A stretch of 53,222 bases of DNA. Origin: a virus. The notes below the pieces were generated by a model. It was not told where the DNA came from. It ran no database searches and saw only the letters and a program-made list of their open reading frames with translations. The position numbers were made by a program, and so were the translations under genes. The stretch is from the IMG/VR virus record IMGVR_UViG_3300014501_000024, positions 1 through 53,222 of that record; one strand, written 5' to 3'. Within the stretch, counting starts at the first letter, position 1, and each line of letters opens with the position of its first letter. Below are positions 14,618 to 22,817 of this stretch, one piece after another.

Positions 14618-14816
14618 ATGACCGATCCTTAGACCTATCCACGTCGCCCTCGACGATGCTGACTTCACCACCCTCATCACCGGTGGCATCGTTGAGAAGC
14701 CAGGGGTTCGGATTATCCTGTCCGACATCGGCTATGGCGCGATGGTCAAAATCTTGTCCGACGCGATGCTCAAGGCCGTGCAAGCCACCAAGGCTGCGGA
14801 AGATCTTATTACGTAA
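14618..14816 (+). CDS. Small protein apparently requiring a +1 frameshift
   Basis: AGGGGTG precedes an ATG at 14618, but this frame stops after four codons (ATG ACC GAT CCT TAG, stop at 14630-14632). Skipping T14630 joins it to a 61-codon open frame from AGA at 14631 to TAA at 14814-14816. That frame encodes PIHVALDDADFTTLITGG and LSDIGYGAMVKILSDAM, a well-formed small alpha/beta protein. The CCT TAG A slip site recalls the prfB-type CTT TGA C arrangement, in which a stop codon promotes +1 slippage. A sequencing error or a recent inactivating mutation would look the same. The downstream frame has no start codon of its own with a ribosome-binding site. Confidence 0.5.
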
Positions 14817-14820
14817 TAAA
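14805..14820. promoter_or_regulatory. Palindrome, even-spaced subclass, between convergent gene ends
   Basis: CTTATTACGTAATAAA contains the perfect palindrome TTATTACGTAATAA. It overlaps the stop of the small rightward gene and abuts the terL stop at 14821, so this copy is not start-associated. Confidence 0.7.
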
Positions 14821-16251
14821 TCAGGTCCAACCCCCCGCATTGACGGGCGCGCGGTTCACTATCCTGGGCCGGTCCCTGAGTATGACCCGCCCTGTGATGT
14901 TCGCGCTCACTCCCAGACACAGATATTCCAGGGCGTCCGCTAGATCGCTCCAAGGGTGTAATTTCTCGGGTGTGTCCTCAAGCTGGCCGTTCCTGAGTTT
15001 GCGGTAGCGATACTTGTTGCCCATCGCGTGGATCAGCGTGGGGCACCCGGTGCGCGAGATCTGGAGCGCGGGCTCGCCCATCACATTGGACCGCAGCTGT
15101 TTCTCCACCGCGGCGATGCGCGGCGCGATCGCGTTGGTGTTCGCCGGGTAGGCAAGCAACCCCGCCTCTTTGAGCGCGTCGAACGCATTGCGCTCGCTGA
15201 GCTGGGACCGCTGGTTGCCGGCCGGGTCCGCCACCACGAACGAGCGCTTGCCGGCGTAGGGCTCGCCCAAGAGCTTGGGCTTGAGGTACTCGACCAGGAA
15301 CTGATCCAGTCCCACATCCTCGCCGCAGACTTCTTCGAACACCAGCAGGCGCCCGAGGCTGTCCACCTGGCCGATCAGCGCCGTGGGCGTGCGTCCCAGA
15401 TCCAGGCCGACCATGATCGGCCGCATCGGGTTCACCACCACCTCCATGTCGCGGACGTGGGTGGGCACGTGGAAGCTGCGCCTGAACACCGCTTGACCTG
15501 CGTTGGAGGTGCCCCATTGGCTCTCCACATGCACGGCCGACCACTCCTCATCATGTACGGTCGACCGATCCTCATCGCCGCCGTTCATGAGGTTTTCGTA
15601 GTAGTTGGGTGGCAGGTTCGCGAGGTTCTCGGCGTCTGGGCCGACCGCCGAGGGTTGGTGAAACAGCTTCCAGTTTGCACGAGGGTTCAGCACGAAGCGT
15701 TCGTGGTAAGGGCTGTCAGTGTCCCACGGGTTGGTATCTGCGATCAGACCAAACCACGACGGACCGCCCTGGAGCTTGGACGGATAGCGTCCAAGCCGTC
15801 CGATCAACGGCGGGATGATGCCGATCGGCACCTCGCGGATCTCGTTCACCCAGGCGCCGGTGAGCTGCATGGAGAGCAACCGGCGTTGATCCTCGACGGT
15901 GTCCAGCGGGATCATCACCCAGTCGCTATGCACGATCGAGCCGTCGCTCAAAGGGGCGCGTATGCGTATGGTGCTGTCGGTTACGAAGTAGCTGATCATT
16001 GGCTGGAGATATTGCTGCACGTCTGTCAGCACGGTGGTGCGCAGTTGCTGGAGCGTGTTCCTGACGATAGTAAATCGGGAGTAGCGGATGTTGGTGCCCG
16101 TGGCGGGCGCTTGCTGGGTGGACCGGCGGAAGATCTCCATGATGGAGCCCATGGATTTTCCCGACCCGACCGGTCCGACCAGACATCGGACCAGGCTGTC
16201 GTCCATCATGAAAAGTTCTATTGTCGGAGGGGGGCGGTACACTAAAGTCAT
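14821..16251 (-). CDS. terL: Terminase large subunit
   Basis: The 476-residue protein has the Walker A motif GPVGSGKS (26-33) and a Walker B-like segment ending in Glu137 ([10 protein letters not shown], 131-140). A C-terminal RNase H-like nuclease follows, with candidate metal ligands Asp284 ([10 protein letters not shown]), Asp342 (VVADPAGNQ) and Asp436/Asp439 ([11 protein letters not shown]). It is the ATP-driven DNA packaging motor and headful or cos nuclease. Its ATG overlaps the stop of the endonuclease VII gene (ATGA). It is transcribed away from the portal gene, a less common arrangement. Confidence 0.95.
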   Translation of the reverse strand: MTLVYRPPPTIELFMMDDSLVRCLVGPVGSGKSMGSIMEIFRRSTQQAPATGTNIRYSRFTIVRNTLQQLRTTVLTDVQQYLQPMISYFVTDSTIRIRAPLSDGSIVHSDWVMIPLDTVEDQRRLLSMQLTGAWVNEIREVPIGIIPPLIGRLGRYPSKLQGGPSWFGLIADTNPWDTDSPYHERFVLNPRANWKLFHQPSAVGPDAENLANLPPNYYENLMNGGDEDRSTVHDEEWSAVHVESQWGTSNAGQAVFRRSFHVPTHVRDMEVVVNPMRPIMVGLDLGRTPTALIGQVDSLGRLLVFEEVCGEDVGLDQFLVEYLKPKLLGEPYAGKRSFVVADPAGNQRSQLSERNAFDALKEAGLLAYPANTNAIAPRIAAVEKQLRSNVMGEPALQISRTGCPTLIHAMGNKYRYRKLRNGQLEDTPEKLHPWSDLADALEYLCLGVSANITGRVILRDRPRIVNRAPVNAGGWT

Positions 16252-16778
16252 ATTACAGCCTCAATATAAACTGCCGCTGCCCGTAGCAATTCAGGATCGT
16301 CCTTAAATCTACCTAAACCGTTATTGCAATTATTGCACAGTAACCCACGCACTATCTTATGAGCGTGACAATGATCTATGGCTAACCGACGCTTTGCGGC
16401 GGAAGGTTTCTTGCAGATAGCACAAACACCTCCTTGAGCTGTGAGCACGGCGTCATACTCGGCGACGGTCAGACCATAAACGCCTACGGCGTGTCGCCGG
16501 CGCGCGGCTGCGAGCATTGTCGGGTCTGCTCTTGCACGCCAGATTTTCCGTGTGGCTTTCACTTTTTGCGGATTAGCCTGCTGCCATTTCTGCGTTGCTG
16601 CTAGAGACTTTTCGCGGTTGGCTCTCTGCCACGCTAGGCGTTTGACACTCACCCGTTCTTTGTTAGCGGCATACCAGCGTACTGCGATGGCGTTCTTCTT
16701 TAGTCGCTGTTCTTCAGTAAGGATTTTCATTTGTTGACTATAGCCAATAAGACAAGACTGGTAAATCGAAATGGTCAT
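16248..16778 (-). CDS. Recombination endonuclease VII-like (HNH) nuclease
   Basis: The C-terminal part contains CAIC (119-122), DHCH (135-138) and LLCNNCN (147-152). This is the zinc-stapled HNH/beta-beta-alpha fold of the T4 endonuclease VII family, which resolves branched DNA. The N-terminal 100 residues are basic and helical. I list the first ATG (16776-16778), 9 bases after the previous stop. The ATG at 16728-16730 (MKILTEEQR) is equally plausible, since neither has a clear ribosome-binding site. Coupling to terL by ATGA suggests a role in clearing branched DNA during packaging. The gene looks less GC-rich than its neighbours. Confidence 0.88.
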   Translation of the reverse strand: MTISIYQSCLIGYSQQMKILTEEQRLKKNAIAVRWYAANKERVSVKRLAWQRANREKSLAATQKWQQANPQKVKATRKIWRARADPTMLAAARRRHAVGVYGLTVAEYDAVLTAQGGVCAICKKPSAAKRRLAIDHCHAHKIVRGLLCNNCNNGLGRFKDDPELLRAAAVYIEAVI

Positions 16779-16787
16779 ACCGGGTTG

Positions 16788-16943
16788 CTAACCCGGGGGG
16801 ACCGTGAACAACCGTAGCGTCTCGCTGTATAAAATCAGCTCGTCTTTTAATTGACCCAGCGCATTTAGCAGTTCTCGGAGCGCATCCTCTAAGATCAGCT
16901 TGGCGAGGGCTTCGTCTGATAGGTCTAGGTTTAGGTCTACCAT
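16788..16943 (-). CDS. Small helical protein, 51 aa
   Basis: The start is the ATG at 16941-16943 (MVDLNLDLSDEALAKLILE), which overlaps the end of the DUF3309-like gene. The product is acidic and amphipathic helical, with leucine spacing that would suit a coiled coil. A longer upstream frame on this strand is a shadow of the neighbouring genes. The function is unknown. The bases just after it (16782-16797) form a CCGGGTT/AACCCGG hairpin. Confidence 0.6.
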   Translation of the reverse strand: MVDLNLDLSDEALAKLILEDALRELLNALGQLKDELILYSETLRLFTVPPG

Positions 16944-17116
16944 CGTGCGTAGCCGCCGTAGTAGCCATACCCGCCGCCGGCTAGCAGCACGACGACAACG
17001 ACGATGAGGATGATTACCAGCGGGTTGTTCAGCTGGATCGCGCCGGTTCGGTGGCCGATATAGCCACCGCCGCCGAACAGCACGAACACCACCAGGATGA
17101 TGAGGAGCAGGCTCAC
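16937..17116 (-). CDS. Small two-segment membrane protein (DUF3309-like)
   Basis: The start is taken as the GTG at 17114-17116, which overlaps the upstream TGA as GTGA. The 59-residue product begins with a hydrophobic segment (SLLLIILVVFVLFGGGGYIG), has a short polar turn, then a second segment (VIILIVVVVVLLAGGG) and a Gly/Tyr-rich tail. The first half resembles the short DUF3309 proteins common in alphaproteobacteria. The role in the packaging operon is unknown; a small holin-like or virion-associated membrane protein is possible. Confidence 0.65.
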   Translation of the reverse strand: MSLLLIILVVFVLFGGGGYIGHRTGAIQLNNPLVIILIVVVVVLLAGGGYGYYGGYARW

Positions 17117-17457
17117 GGGCCCGCACTCTTGCTCTGGAAGATGCGCTCGCGCAGGGCGTAGCCTTCCAGCGGCCATAGCTGGCGGATGGCGTCTTCCCAG
17201 GCGAACCTTGAGCCGAGTGCCGCATCGAAATTTTCCGGCGAGGCAGGTGCCGACTTGCTGATCACGGTGAAGCCGTTCTCCATCACACAGATGCAGATTG
17301 TCAGAATTTTGAGTTCCGGCTGGTGCGGGCCGCCAGGGACTTGGTCAGCGGTGAAAACATGCTGGGCTTTAATTTTCGCCTTCATGTCGTCGAGCGTGAC
17401 ACGCGGCGCCACGGCGACCGCAGCGGCTTCCTGGTCCGAGATTTCCAAGCTGCTCAT
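17113..17457 (-). CDS. N4 gp49 / Sf6 gp66 family protein
   Basis: The 114-residue protein matches the pattern of the phage N4 Gp49/Sf6 gene 66 family. Its features are RVTLDDMKAKIKAQHVFTAD near residues 19-38, LTICICVMENGFTV in the middle, SPENFDAALG, and a C-terminal WPLEGYALRER. The family is widespread in phages and its biochemical role is not known. Its ATG overlaps the upstream gene's stop and its TGA overlaps the next GTG, so it is embedded in the terminase operon. Confidence 0.85.
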   Translation of the reverse strand: MSSLEISDQEAAAVAVAPRVTLDDMKAKIKAQHVFTADQVPGGPHQPELKILTICICVMENGFTVISKSAPASPENFDAALGSRFAWEDAIRQLWPLEGYALRERIFQSKSAGP

Positions 17458-18023
17458 GGTATAGGTTCTCCGTCGATGGTTGGGGTTTGTTGAATTACGT
17501 TGATCGACTCGGTTTTGCCGGTGCCCGAGAACACGAACTGCACGCTGAACATGGGCCCGGTGACCGCGTCCGCGTTGTTCGCGCCGCCGGTGCGGTTGTC
17601 GGCGCCGCCGAACCGGCCGCTGACTTCGAGCATCTTCACCCGCAATGCCGCCGGCGTGAGCGGATCGGCGATCATCTTATGGGCGACGCCGGCCGACTCC
17701 AGCGTGAGCTGCCCATACATGCGCCTGATGCGTTCGGGTTGGTTGTCATCTGACTCCCAGATCGCCTTGCGCACCTTGATGCGCCGCCGCACCTCGGGGA
17801 TTTTCAGGAACTCCAGCAGCTGGGCGGCTGACAATCCATAGCGGGCCGCGATCACATGCGGCCTGACCATGTTGATGCCCAAATCGTTGATCAAGTTTTG
17901 CGTCGTAAGATCGTCCGGGTCGAACTCCCGCAGTGTCGCCACAGGTGTTGCGTCGACCAGCGAGTAGACGTGCTTTTCGAACTGCGCTTCTTCGCTCTCG
18001 GCCTCTACCATTAAACTATCCAT
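17454..18023 (-). CDS. Putative terminase small subunit
   Basis: The 189-residue product begins MDSLMVEAESEEAQFEKHV and is mainly helical. A helix-turn-helix-like segment (VIAARYGLSAAQLLEFLKI) is followed by the helical MIADPLTPAALRVKMLEVSG region and a polar C-terminal tail. Size, helix-turn-helix and place at the head of the terL operon fit a small terminase subunit that recognises the packaging site. I infer the role from context and layout rather than a diagnostic motif. It diverges from the portal gene, sharing a 70-base region that contains palindrome 18065-18081. Confidence 0.65.
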   Translation of the reverse strand: MDSLMVEAESEEAQFEKHVYSLVDATPVATLREFDPDDLTTQNLINDLGINMVRPHVIAARYGLSAAQLLEFLKIPEVRRRIKVRKAIWESDDNQPERIRRMYGQLTLESAGVAHKMIADPLTPAALRVKMLEVSGRFGGADNRTGGANNADAVTGPMFSVQFVFSGTGKTESINVIQQTPTIDGEPIP

Positions 18024-18064
18024 ACGGCGTCCTTGCCATCGGGGCGTTACAGGTCTAACGATTA

Positions 18065-18081
18065 TTTACGACCGTAGTAAA
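18065..18081. promoter_or_regulatory. Palindrome between the divergent terminase and portal units
   Basis: TTTACGACCGTAGTAAA matches the consensus with both outer halves intact. It lies 41 bases upstream of the leftward terminase operon and 12 bases upstream of the portal start, so one site could control packaging and head genes together. Confidence 0.8.
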
Positions 18082-18093
18082 TAGGTTGCCGGT

Positions 18094-20349
18094 TTGCCGC
18101 AAGCGATCCCAGGTGCAAGCGTCAGTACGCCGCCCGCCACAAGTCCGTTTGGCGGGTCACGCCCGAACTCGGGCGCCGTCAGCTCGGGCCATGGCTTGCT
18201 ACGGGTGGTCTCCAACGCGCAGCTCAACGAACATCACCGCAACCTCAAGGCGCAACAGGCCGACGCGGCCGCCAAAACCTTACCGACCACGGATCTCGGA
18301 AGTTTTATCCGCAGGCGTTGGGAGGCTTTCCGCAATCATCGCAACCAGGGGACCGACCCTCTGAACGAGCGCCTGTTGCGGGCGCAGCGCATGTTTGAGG
18401 GGCGCTACGATGAGAATAAACTGGCGGAAATCGCCAAGTTCGGCGGCAGCAGGGTCTACGCGCGCACCGTTGCGGTGAAATGCCGCGGTGCCGCCAGTCT
18501 GCTGCGGGACGTCTATCTCGGCCCCGATCGCCCATGGGATATCCAGCCGCAGCCGGACCCCAAGGTGCCGCCCGAGATCCAGGCCCAGATCATGCAGCTG
18601 GTGAGCACCGAGGTCGGTACACAGAAAGCTTCTGGTGCGCCGATCCTGGAGGATCAGGTGCATATGCGCTATTTGGGCCTGATGCACGCGGCGCAGGCCG
18701 CCGCCCGGCAGAACGCGCTCAACCAGGCCAAGACCACCTCCGACAAGATCGAGGATATCCTGGTCGCGGGCGGGTTTTATGAGGCGCTGACCGAGTTCCT
18801 GACCGACCTGCCGCTGTTCCCATTCGCGTGCATCAAAGGCCCCGTCGTGCGGATGGTGCCCAATCTCACCTGGAAGAACGGCAAAGCCTCGCTGGTCAAC
18901 AAGGCGCAGATGTTTTGGGAGCGGATAAGCCCGTTCGACGTTTACTGGTCGCCTGGCGCCAGTCGCATTGCCGACGCCGAGGTCATCCAGCGCAAGCGGC
19001 TCACCCGCACCGATCTCAATGATTTGTTGGGTCTACCCGGCTACGATCAGGACGCGGTGCGTGCCTGCCTGGAGGATTACCGGCTCGGCCTGCGCGACTG
19101 GCTCGACGCGCCCGACACCGAGCAGGCGCTCAACGAGGGCCGGGAAAATCCTTGGACCAACCAGTCGCAGATGATCGACGGGCTGGAATACCACGGCAAC
19201 GTGCAGGGCCAGATGCTGCTGGATCAGGGGGTGAACCCCAAGCTGATCAAAGACCCCGATCGGGATTACGCGGTGCAGTCCTGGGTGGTCGGTCGCCACA
19301 CGCTGAAGACGATCCTCAATCCGAGCCCGCGTCAGCGGCATTCCTATTTCATGACATCGTTCGAGAAAGTGCCTGGCACTGTCTCGGGTCATGCGCTGCC
19401 TGAACTGCTTGAGGATGTGCAGGAGGTCACCAATGCTGCTTATCGAAGCCTGGTTAACAACCTGGCTATCAGTTCTGGACCCCAGGTGGTGGTCAACGAC
19501 GAGATGCTATCGCCCACCGAGTCGGGCGACGAGCTATACCCTTGGAAACGTTGGCACATCACCGGTGATCCGATGTCCAACCAACGTGAGCCCATTACGT
19601 TCTTTCAGCCGCAGAGCAACGCGCAGGAACTGCTGAGCGTCATCGCCGCGATGGATGGCCGCGCTGACGAGACCAGCGCCATCCCTAAATATCTCACCGG
19701 CAGCTCGCTCGCCGGCGGCGCTGGCCGCACCGCCTCGGGCCTCTCGATGCTCATGGGCAACGCCGAGAAGATCCTCCAGACGGTGGCGGCCAACGTCGAT
19801 ACCGACGCGATGCGGCCGTTGCTGACGGCGCTCTACGACATGATCATGCTTACTGACACCTCCGGCATGCTCACTGGCGAGGAAGAAATCCGCGTGCGGG
19901 GTGTCAATGTCGCCACGCAGAAAGAAACCGAGCGTCAGAAGCAACTACAGTTCCTCCAGATTACTGCGAACCCGATCGACGGCCCGATCATCGGCACGTT
20001 GGGCCGGGCGCGCGTGCTTCGCGCCATCGCGCAGGATCTTGGATTGCCCGACAACATCGTTCCTGATGATCAGACGCTACAGCAGCAACAGGACGAGCAG
20101 AAGCAGATGCAGGCTGCGCAGGTAGGCCAGCCGCCTCCGCCGGGCACACCGGGTGCGCCGCCGGGTGCGCCAGGCGCTCCACCACCGCCGGGGCCTGGAG
20201 GGTCAGGCACTCCCAGTCAAGCCGGACCAGGCACACCGCCCGGCAACGCGGCGCAGGGCAATCAGCCGCCGCATCCGGGGCCGGCACAGCCGGGTCCACC
20301 GCCGGTGAATGCGTTCCAGCAGGGCATTCCAGGGAGGATGGCAGCATGA
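18094..20349 (+). CDS. Portal protein
   Basis: The 751-residue product has the size and layout of large podoviral portals (P22/N4 type). A helical N-terminal part and a central alpha/beta core (residues about 200-560) include SPFDVYWSPGA and IPKYLTGSSLAGGAGRTASG, the latter typical of portal clip/stem regions. A Gln-rich helix and a Pro/Gly-rich C-terminal tail of about 75 residues follow. It would form the dodecameric DNA gate of the head. The start is a TTG (18094) with AGG 8 bases upstream; no in-frame ATG is near. It overlaps the next gene by ATGA. Confidence 0.88.
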   Translation: MPQAIPGASVSTPPATSPFGGSRPNSGAVSSGHGLLRVVSNAQLNEHHRNLKAQQADAAAKTLPTTDLGSFIRRRWEAFRNHRNQGTDPLNERLLRAQRMFEGRYDENKLAEIAKFGGSRVYARTVAVKCRGAASLLRDVYLGPDRPWDIQPQPDPKVPPEIQAQIMQLVSTEVGTQKASGAPILEDQVHMRYLGLMHAAQAAARQNALNQAKTTSDKIEDILVAGGFYEALTEFLTDLPLFPFACIKGPVVRMVPNLTWKNGKASLVNKAQMFWERISPFDVYWSPGASRIADAEVIQRKRLTRTDLNDLLGLPGYDQDAVRACLEDYRLGLRDWLDAPDTEQALNEGRENPWTNQSQMIDGLEYHGNVQGQMLLDQGVNPKLIKDPDRDYAVQSWVVGRHTLKTILNPSPRQRHSYFMTSFEKVPGTVSGHALPELLEDVQEVTNAAYRSLVNNLAISSGPQVVVNDEMLSPTESGDELYPWKRWHITGDPMSNQREPITFFQPQSNAQELLSVIAAMDGRADETSAIPKYLTGSSLAGGAGRTASGLSMLMGNAEKILQTVAANVDTDAMRPLLTALYDMIMLTDTSGMLTGEEEIRVRGVNVATQKETERQKQLQFLQITANPIDGPIIGTLGRARVLRAIAQDLGLPDNIVPDDQTLQQQQDEQKQMQAAQVGQPPPPGTPGAPPGAPGAPPPPGPGGSGTPSQAGPGTPPGNAAQGNQPPHPGPAQPGPPPVNAFQQGIPGRMAA

Positions 20350-20540
20350 GCACCAACGGTTGGCTCGGCACCACGACAGACGATGGCACGCCGGTGGTGG
20401 TCCCCATTGATGATTTGAGACCACATGAGATTGCTTCTTCTTGGTGCTGGTGCCGCCCGTTCGAGGATGAGGGTGTGATCGTCCACAACAGCATGGACCA
20501 GCGTGAGCTGTTCGAGCGTGGCGAAAGGAAAGCGTCATGA
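20346..20540 (+). CDS. Hypothetical protein, 64 aa
   Basis: It overlaps the portal stop (ATGA) and the next start (ATGA). It begins MSTNGWLGTTTDDGTPVVV and contains SSWCWCRPFEDEGVIVHN, a compact beta-like region with two Cys. No family is recognised. The coupling on both sides shows it is expressed with the head genes. Confidence 0.65.
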   Translation: MSTNGWLGTTTDDGTPVVVPIDDLRPHEIASSWCWCRPFEDEGVIVHNSMDQRELFERGERKAS

Positions 20541-20821
20541 TCGTGCGTTCGCCCGGCGACAAGCCGTGGACCGGCGACAAGACGGATGGCGCCAGCGGGC
20601 GCCAGGATCAAAATTACGGAAAGGGCAAAAACATGGCTGACGGCTCGAACAAGGAACTCGCTACGAAGTCGCTGCCCATGATCAAGGGTGGCGGCTCAGG
20701 CACCACTAAGAGCCCAACGGGCAGCTCGCAGAGCTACCCCAAGGGCTCCAAGGTGAACATGAGTGCCGACTGGAACCCGCAGAAGGGCAAGGGAAGCACG
20801 TACGGGATCGGCGGGGTCTAG
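20537..20821 (+). CDS. Lys/Gly-rich hypothetical protein, 94 aa
   Basis: It begins MIVRSPGDKPWTGDKTDGA and is dominated by Gly, Ser, Lys and Thr, so it is probably disordered. It resembles the small unstructured head-associated proteins found next to portal genes in some phages. An internal ATG at 20633 (MADGSNKELATKSL) could be an alternative start. No function can be assigned. Confidence 0.6.
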   Translation: MIVRSPGDKPWTGDKTDGASGRQDQNYGKGKNMADGSNKELATKSLPMIKGGGSGTTKSPTGSSQSYPKGSKVNMSADWNPQKGKGSTYGIGGV

Positions 20822-20822
20822 G

Positions 20823-21020
20823 GTGGGAAAGCCTTACCTCGATACGCTGGCGCGGATGGAACCCGACATTGCGATGGTCGATGCCGGGGGTGCCTATGCC
20901 AGCGTGGCGATCAGCCTCAAGCGCATCGCCGACGCTTTGGAGATCCTGACCCACGCCGACAAACTGATGCCGTTGATCAAACAGGTGGGCGAGATCGTCG
21001 AGAAGGAAAAATACCCATGA
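20823..21020 (+). CDS. Small helical protein, 65 aa
   Basis: The start is taken as the GTG at 20823, one base after the preceding stop. An ATG at 20856 (MEPDIAMVDAGGAYASVAI) is the alternative. The C-terminal half is amphipathic helix (ISLKRIADALEILTHADKL). The stop overlaps the next start by ATGA. No family is recognised. Confidence 0.6.
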   Translation: MGKPYLDTLARMEPDIAMVDAGGAYASVAISLKRIADALEILTHADKLMPLIKQVGEIVEKEKYP

Positions 21021-21385
21021 TCAAGACGGGCAAGGGTCCGGCGGGCCACGCCGGCGGCCTGTTCGCCTCCGGGGATGGCAAGGGGGCTACGGCGCAGAAC
21101 GGCGTTCTCGGCCAAAAGCTTCCACTCACCGCGGGTGATCCGATGAGCCGGGCGATGAACCAGCTCGGCAAGGGACACTCATACCTCCAGCCGGACGTGG
21201 GCGGCGGCCCTGCGTCGGGCAACCAGTCGGGTGGCGATCCGACGATGTCACCGACCAGCCCCACGGCGATGCACGCCGGGATCAGCGAGATCCGTGGCTC
21301 GGGCGATGCGATCAAGAAAAACCCACGCTCGGGTGGTCTGGCCAACGACAAAGAGTCGATGCCAACGACCGGTTTGAGCGACTGA
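21017..21385 (+). CDS. Gly/Ser-rich hypothetical protein, 122 aa
   Basis: The product begins MIKTGKGPAGHAGGLFASG and is low in hydrophobic residues throughout, so it is probably disordered. It shares the Lys/Gly/Ser character of the protein at 20537-20821, and the two may be distant relatives. It ends just before palindrome 21389-21405. No function can be assigned. Confidence 0.6.
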   Translation: MIKTGKGPAGHAGGLFASGDGKGATAQNGVLGQKLPLTAGDPMSRAMNQLGKGHSYLQPDVGGGPASGNQSGGDPTMSPTSPTAMHAGISEIRGSGDAIKKNPRSGGLANDKESMPTTGLSD

Positions 21386-21388
21386 ACT

Positions 21389-21405
21389 CTTACGACGGTA
21401 GTAAG
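21389..21405. promoter_or_regulatory. Palindrome between head genes
   Basis: CTTACGACGGTAGTAAG matches the consensus except at the two ends, which are changed symmetrically. It lies 58 bases upstream of the gene at 21464. Confidence 0.78.
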
Positions 21406-21463
21406 TAACGAGCCAGGAGGCGCCTGCGAGCAGCGGGCAAACGACGCAGCGAATGGAATTAAG

Positions 21464-21730
21464 ATGAGCATTAACCTTGGTTCGCCCGCCATCGACGCGA
21501 TCGGTCAGATCCGCAATTCGGAGTCGTGGCCGATCATCATGACCGCGATGGAGGAGTGCGCCAGAAACAAGCTCCATGCTGCGCTGGAAAGCTCGGTGTC
21601 TGACCGGGTGGATGCGACCGCTTACGCCCGTGCCGTCCATGATGTGTTCGTGGCGCTGGCGGCTGCTAGCCAGCGGGTCAATCCCCGCGCGATCGGCAAG
21701 CTCACCGCCAAGCAGCTGGCTGACGCATGA
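21464..21730 (+). CDS. Helical hypothetical protein, 88 aa
   Basis: The product begins MSINLGSPAIDAIGQIRNS and is an all-helical small protein. The ATG is preceded by GGA at 6 bases. Its stop overlaps the scaffold-like gene's start (ATGA). Position between portal and scaffold suggests a head assembly or decoration role, but no family is recognised. Confidence 0.65.
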   Translation: MSINLGSPAIDAIGQIRNSESWPIIMTAMEECARNKLHAALESSVSDRVDATAYARAVHDVFVALAAASQRVNPRAIGKLTAKQLADA

Positions 21731-22764
21731 GCCAGAGCAATCAGATCGACTTCGGGCCGTTCCTTCCCGACGCGGTGCGTCGTGCCGGCAAACTGGCCGA
21801 CGATCTGATGCGTGAGCAGCAAGAGCCACCGGTAGAACCGGGTTTACAACCGGGTGCTACCCCGGCCCCCGCTCCCGCCAACCAGGACCAGCCGCCCCAG
21901 GATCAAAGCCAGGAACAACCGCAGCTTCAGCTTGAGGCTCCGCAGGTTCAAGAGGCTCCGCAGGAAGACTGGAAGCAGCGCTACCTCTCGCTCCAGGGCA
22001 AATACAACACCGAGGTGCCGAACCTAACCGGCCAGCTGCGGGTCTTGGAGGGTCAGGTTGGGCAGCTGCAAAACCTGCTATCGCAGGTGCGTCAGCAGCC
22101 GCTACCCCAACAGCAGTCTTCACCGCGCACGGCTCCGCGTGAGGTGCCGAAGGAAGACGTCGATGCCTACGGCGAGGATCTGGTGGTTGCCGCCCGGCGT
22201 TGGGCGCGGGCCGAGATCGAGCCTGAGATCGCCCAGTTGCGCGGCGAGATCACCAATCTGAGTTCGCGCTCCCAGCAGACCGCCACCACGTTGGCGCAGC
22301 GCACGGTCGAGCAGGTGCTCGACGCCGAGGTGCCGAACTGGAATATAGTGAACAACGAGCCGGCGTTCGTGGCCTGGCTCGCGCAGCCAGACCCATTCTC
22401 TGGGCGTGTCCGTCATGACATGCTCACCGAAGCCTACTCCGGTGGCGATGGTCGCCGGACGGCCGCTTTCTTTCGCGCCTATCAGAACGAGCAGACCGTT
22501 GTAAACCAGCCCCCCAGGAACCCGCTCCATACCGAGTCTTCGGACCCGACGGATCGCATTTCCTTGGTGGATCTGGCCGCTCCCGGCCGTGGCAATATGC
22601 CATCCGGTAGTAATGGCGCTCCTGAGAAACGCATCTGGTCCACGGACCAAATCGCCGCGTTCTACAGGGACAAGCAACGAGGAAAGTTCGCCGGGCGCGA
22701 GGTGGAAGCCGCACGCCTGGAAGCTGACTTTTTCGCAGCTCAGACCGAAGGGCGCATACGCTGA
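21727..22764 (+). CDS. Putative scaffolding protein
   Basis: The 345-residue protein begins MSQSNQIDFGPFLPDAVRR. It has a Pro/Gln-rich segment (about 35-80), a Gln-rich coiled-coil region (about 85-130), then acidic and helical stretches ending in a charged C-terminus (AGREVEAARLEADFFAAQ). Location directly before the coat gene, high charge, coiled coil and disorder fit a scaffold. No catalytic motif is seen. It would guide procapsid assembly and leave before maturation. Confidence 0.72.
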   Translation: MSQSNQIDFGPFLPDAVRRAGKLADDLMREQQEPPVEPGLQPGATPAPAPANQDQPPQDQSQEQPQLQLEAPQVQEAPQEDWKQRYLSLQGKYNTEVPNLTGQLRVLEGQVGQLQNLLSQVRQQPLPQQQSSPRTAPREVPKEDVDAYGEDLVVAARRWARAEIEPEIAQLRGEITNLSSRSQQTATTLAQRTVEQVLDAEVPNWNIVNNEPAFVAWLAQPDPFSGRVRHDMLTEAYSGGDGRRTAAFFRAYQNEQTVVNQPPRNPLHTESSDPTDRISLVDLAAPGRGNMPSGSNGAPEKRIWSTDQIAAFYRDKQRGKFAGREVEAARLEADFFAAQTEGRIR

Positions 22765-22781
22765 ATTGACGTAGGCTCTGT

Positions 22782-22796
22782 CGCTGCTTCGCAGCG
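22782..22796 (+). repeat. Hairpin upstream of the coat gene
   Basis: CGCTGC (22782-22787) and GCAGCG (22791-22796) form a 6-bp stem with a TTC loop, 21 bases before the coat-protein start. It may protect the coat mRNA 5' end after processing or attenuate read-through. Confidence 0.45.
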
Positions 22797-22817
22797 CGGG
22801 CTCTAGGAACAACCTCC

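Noticed and set aside
15028-16245. 405-codon rightward frame opposite terL
   Set aside because: The opposing frame encodes an unambiguous terminase with Walker motifs. The rightward product is His/Arg-rich and unlike a protein.
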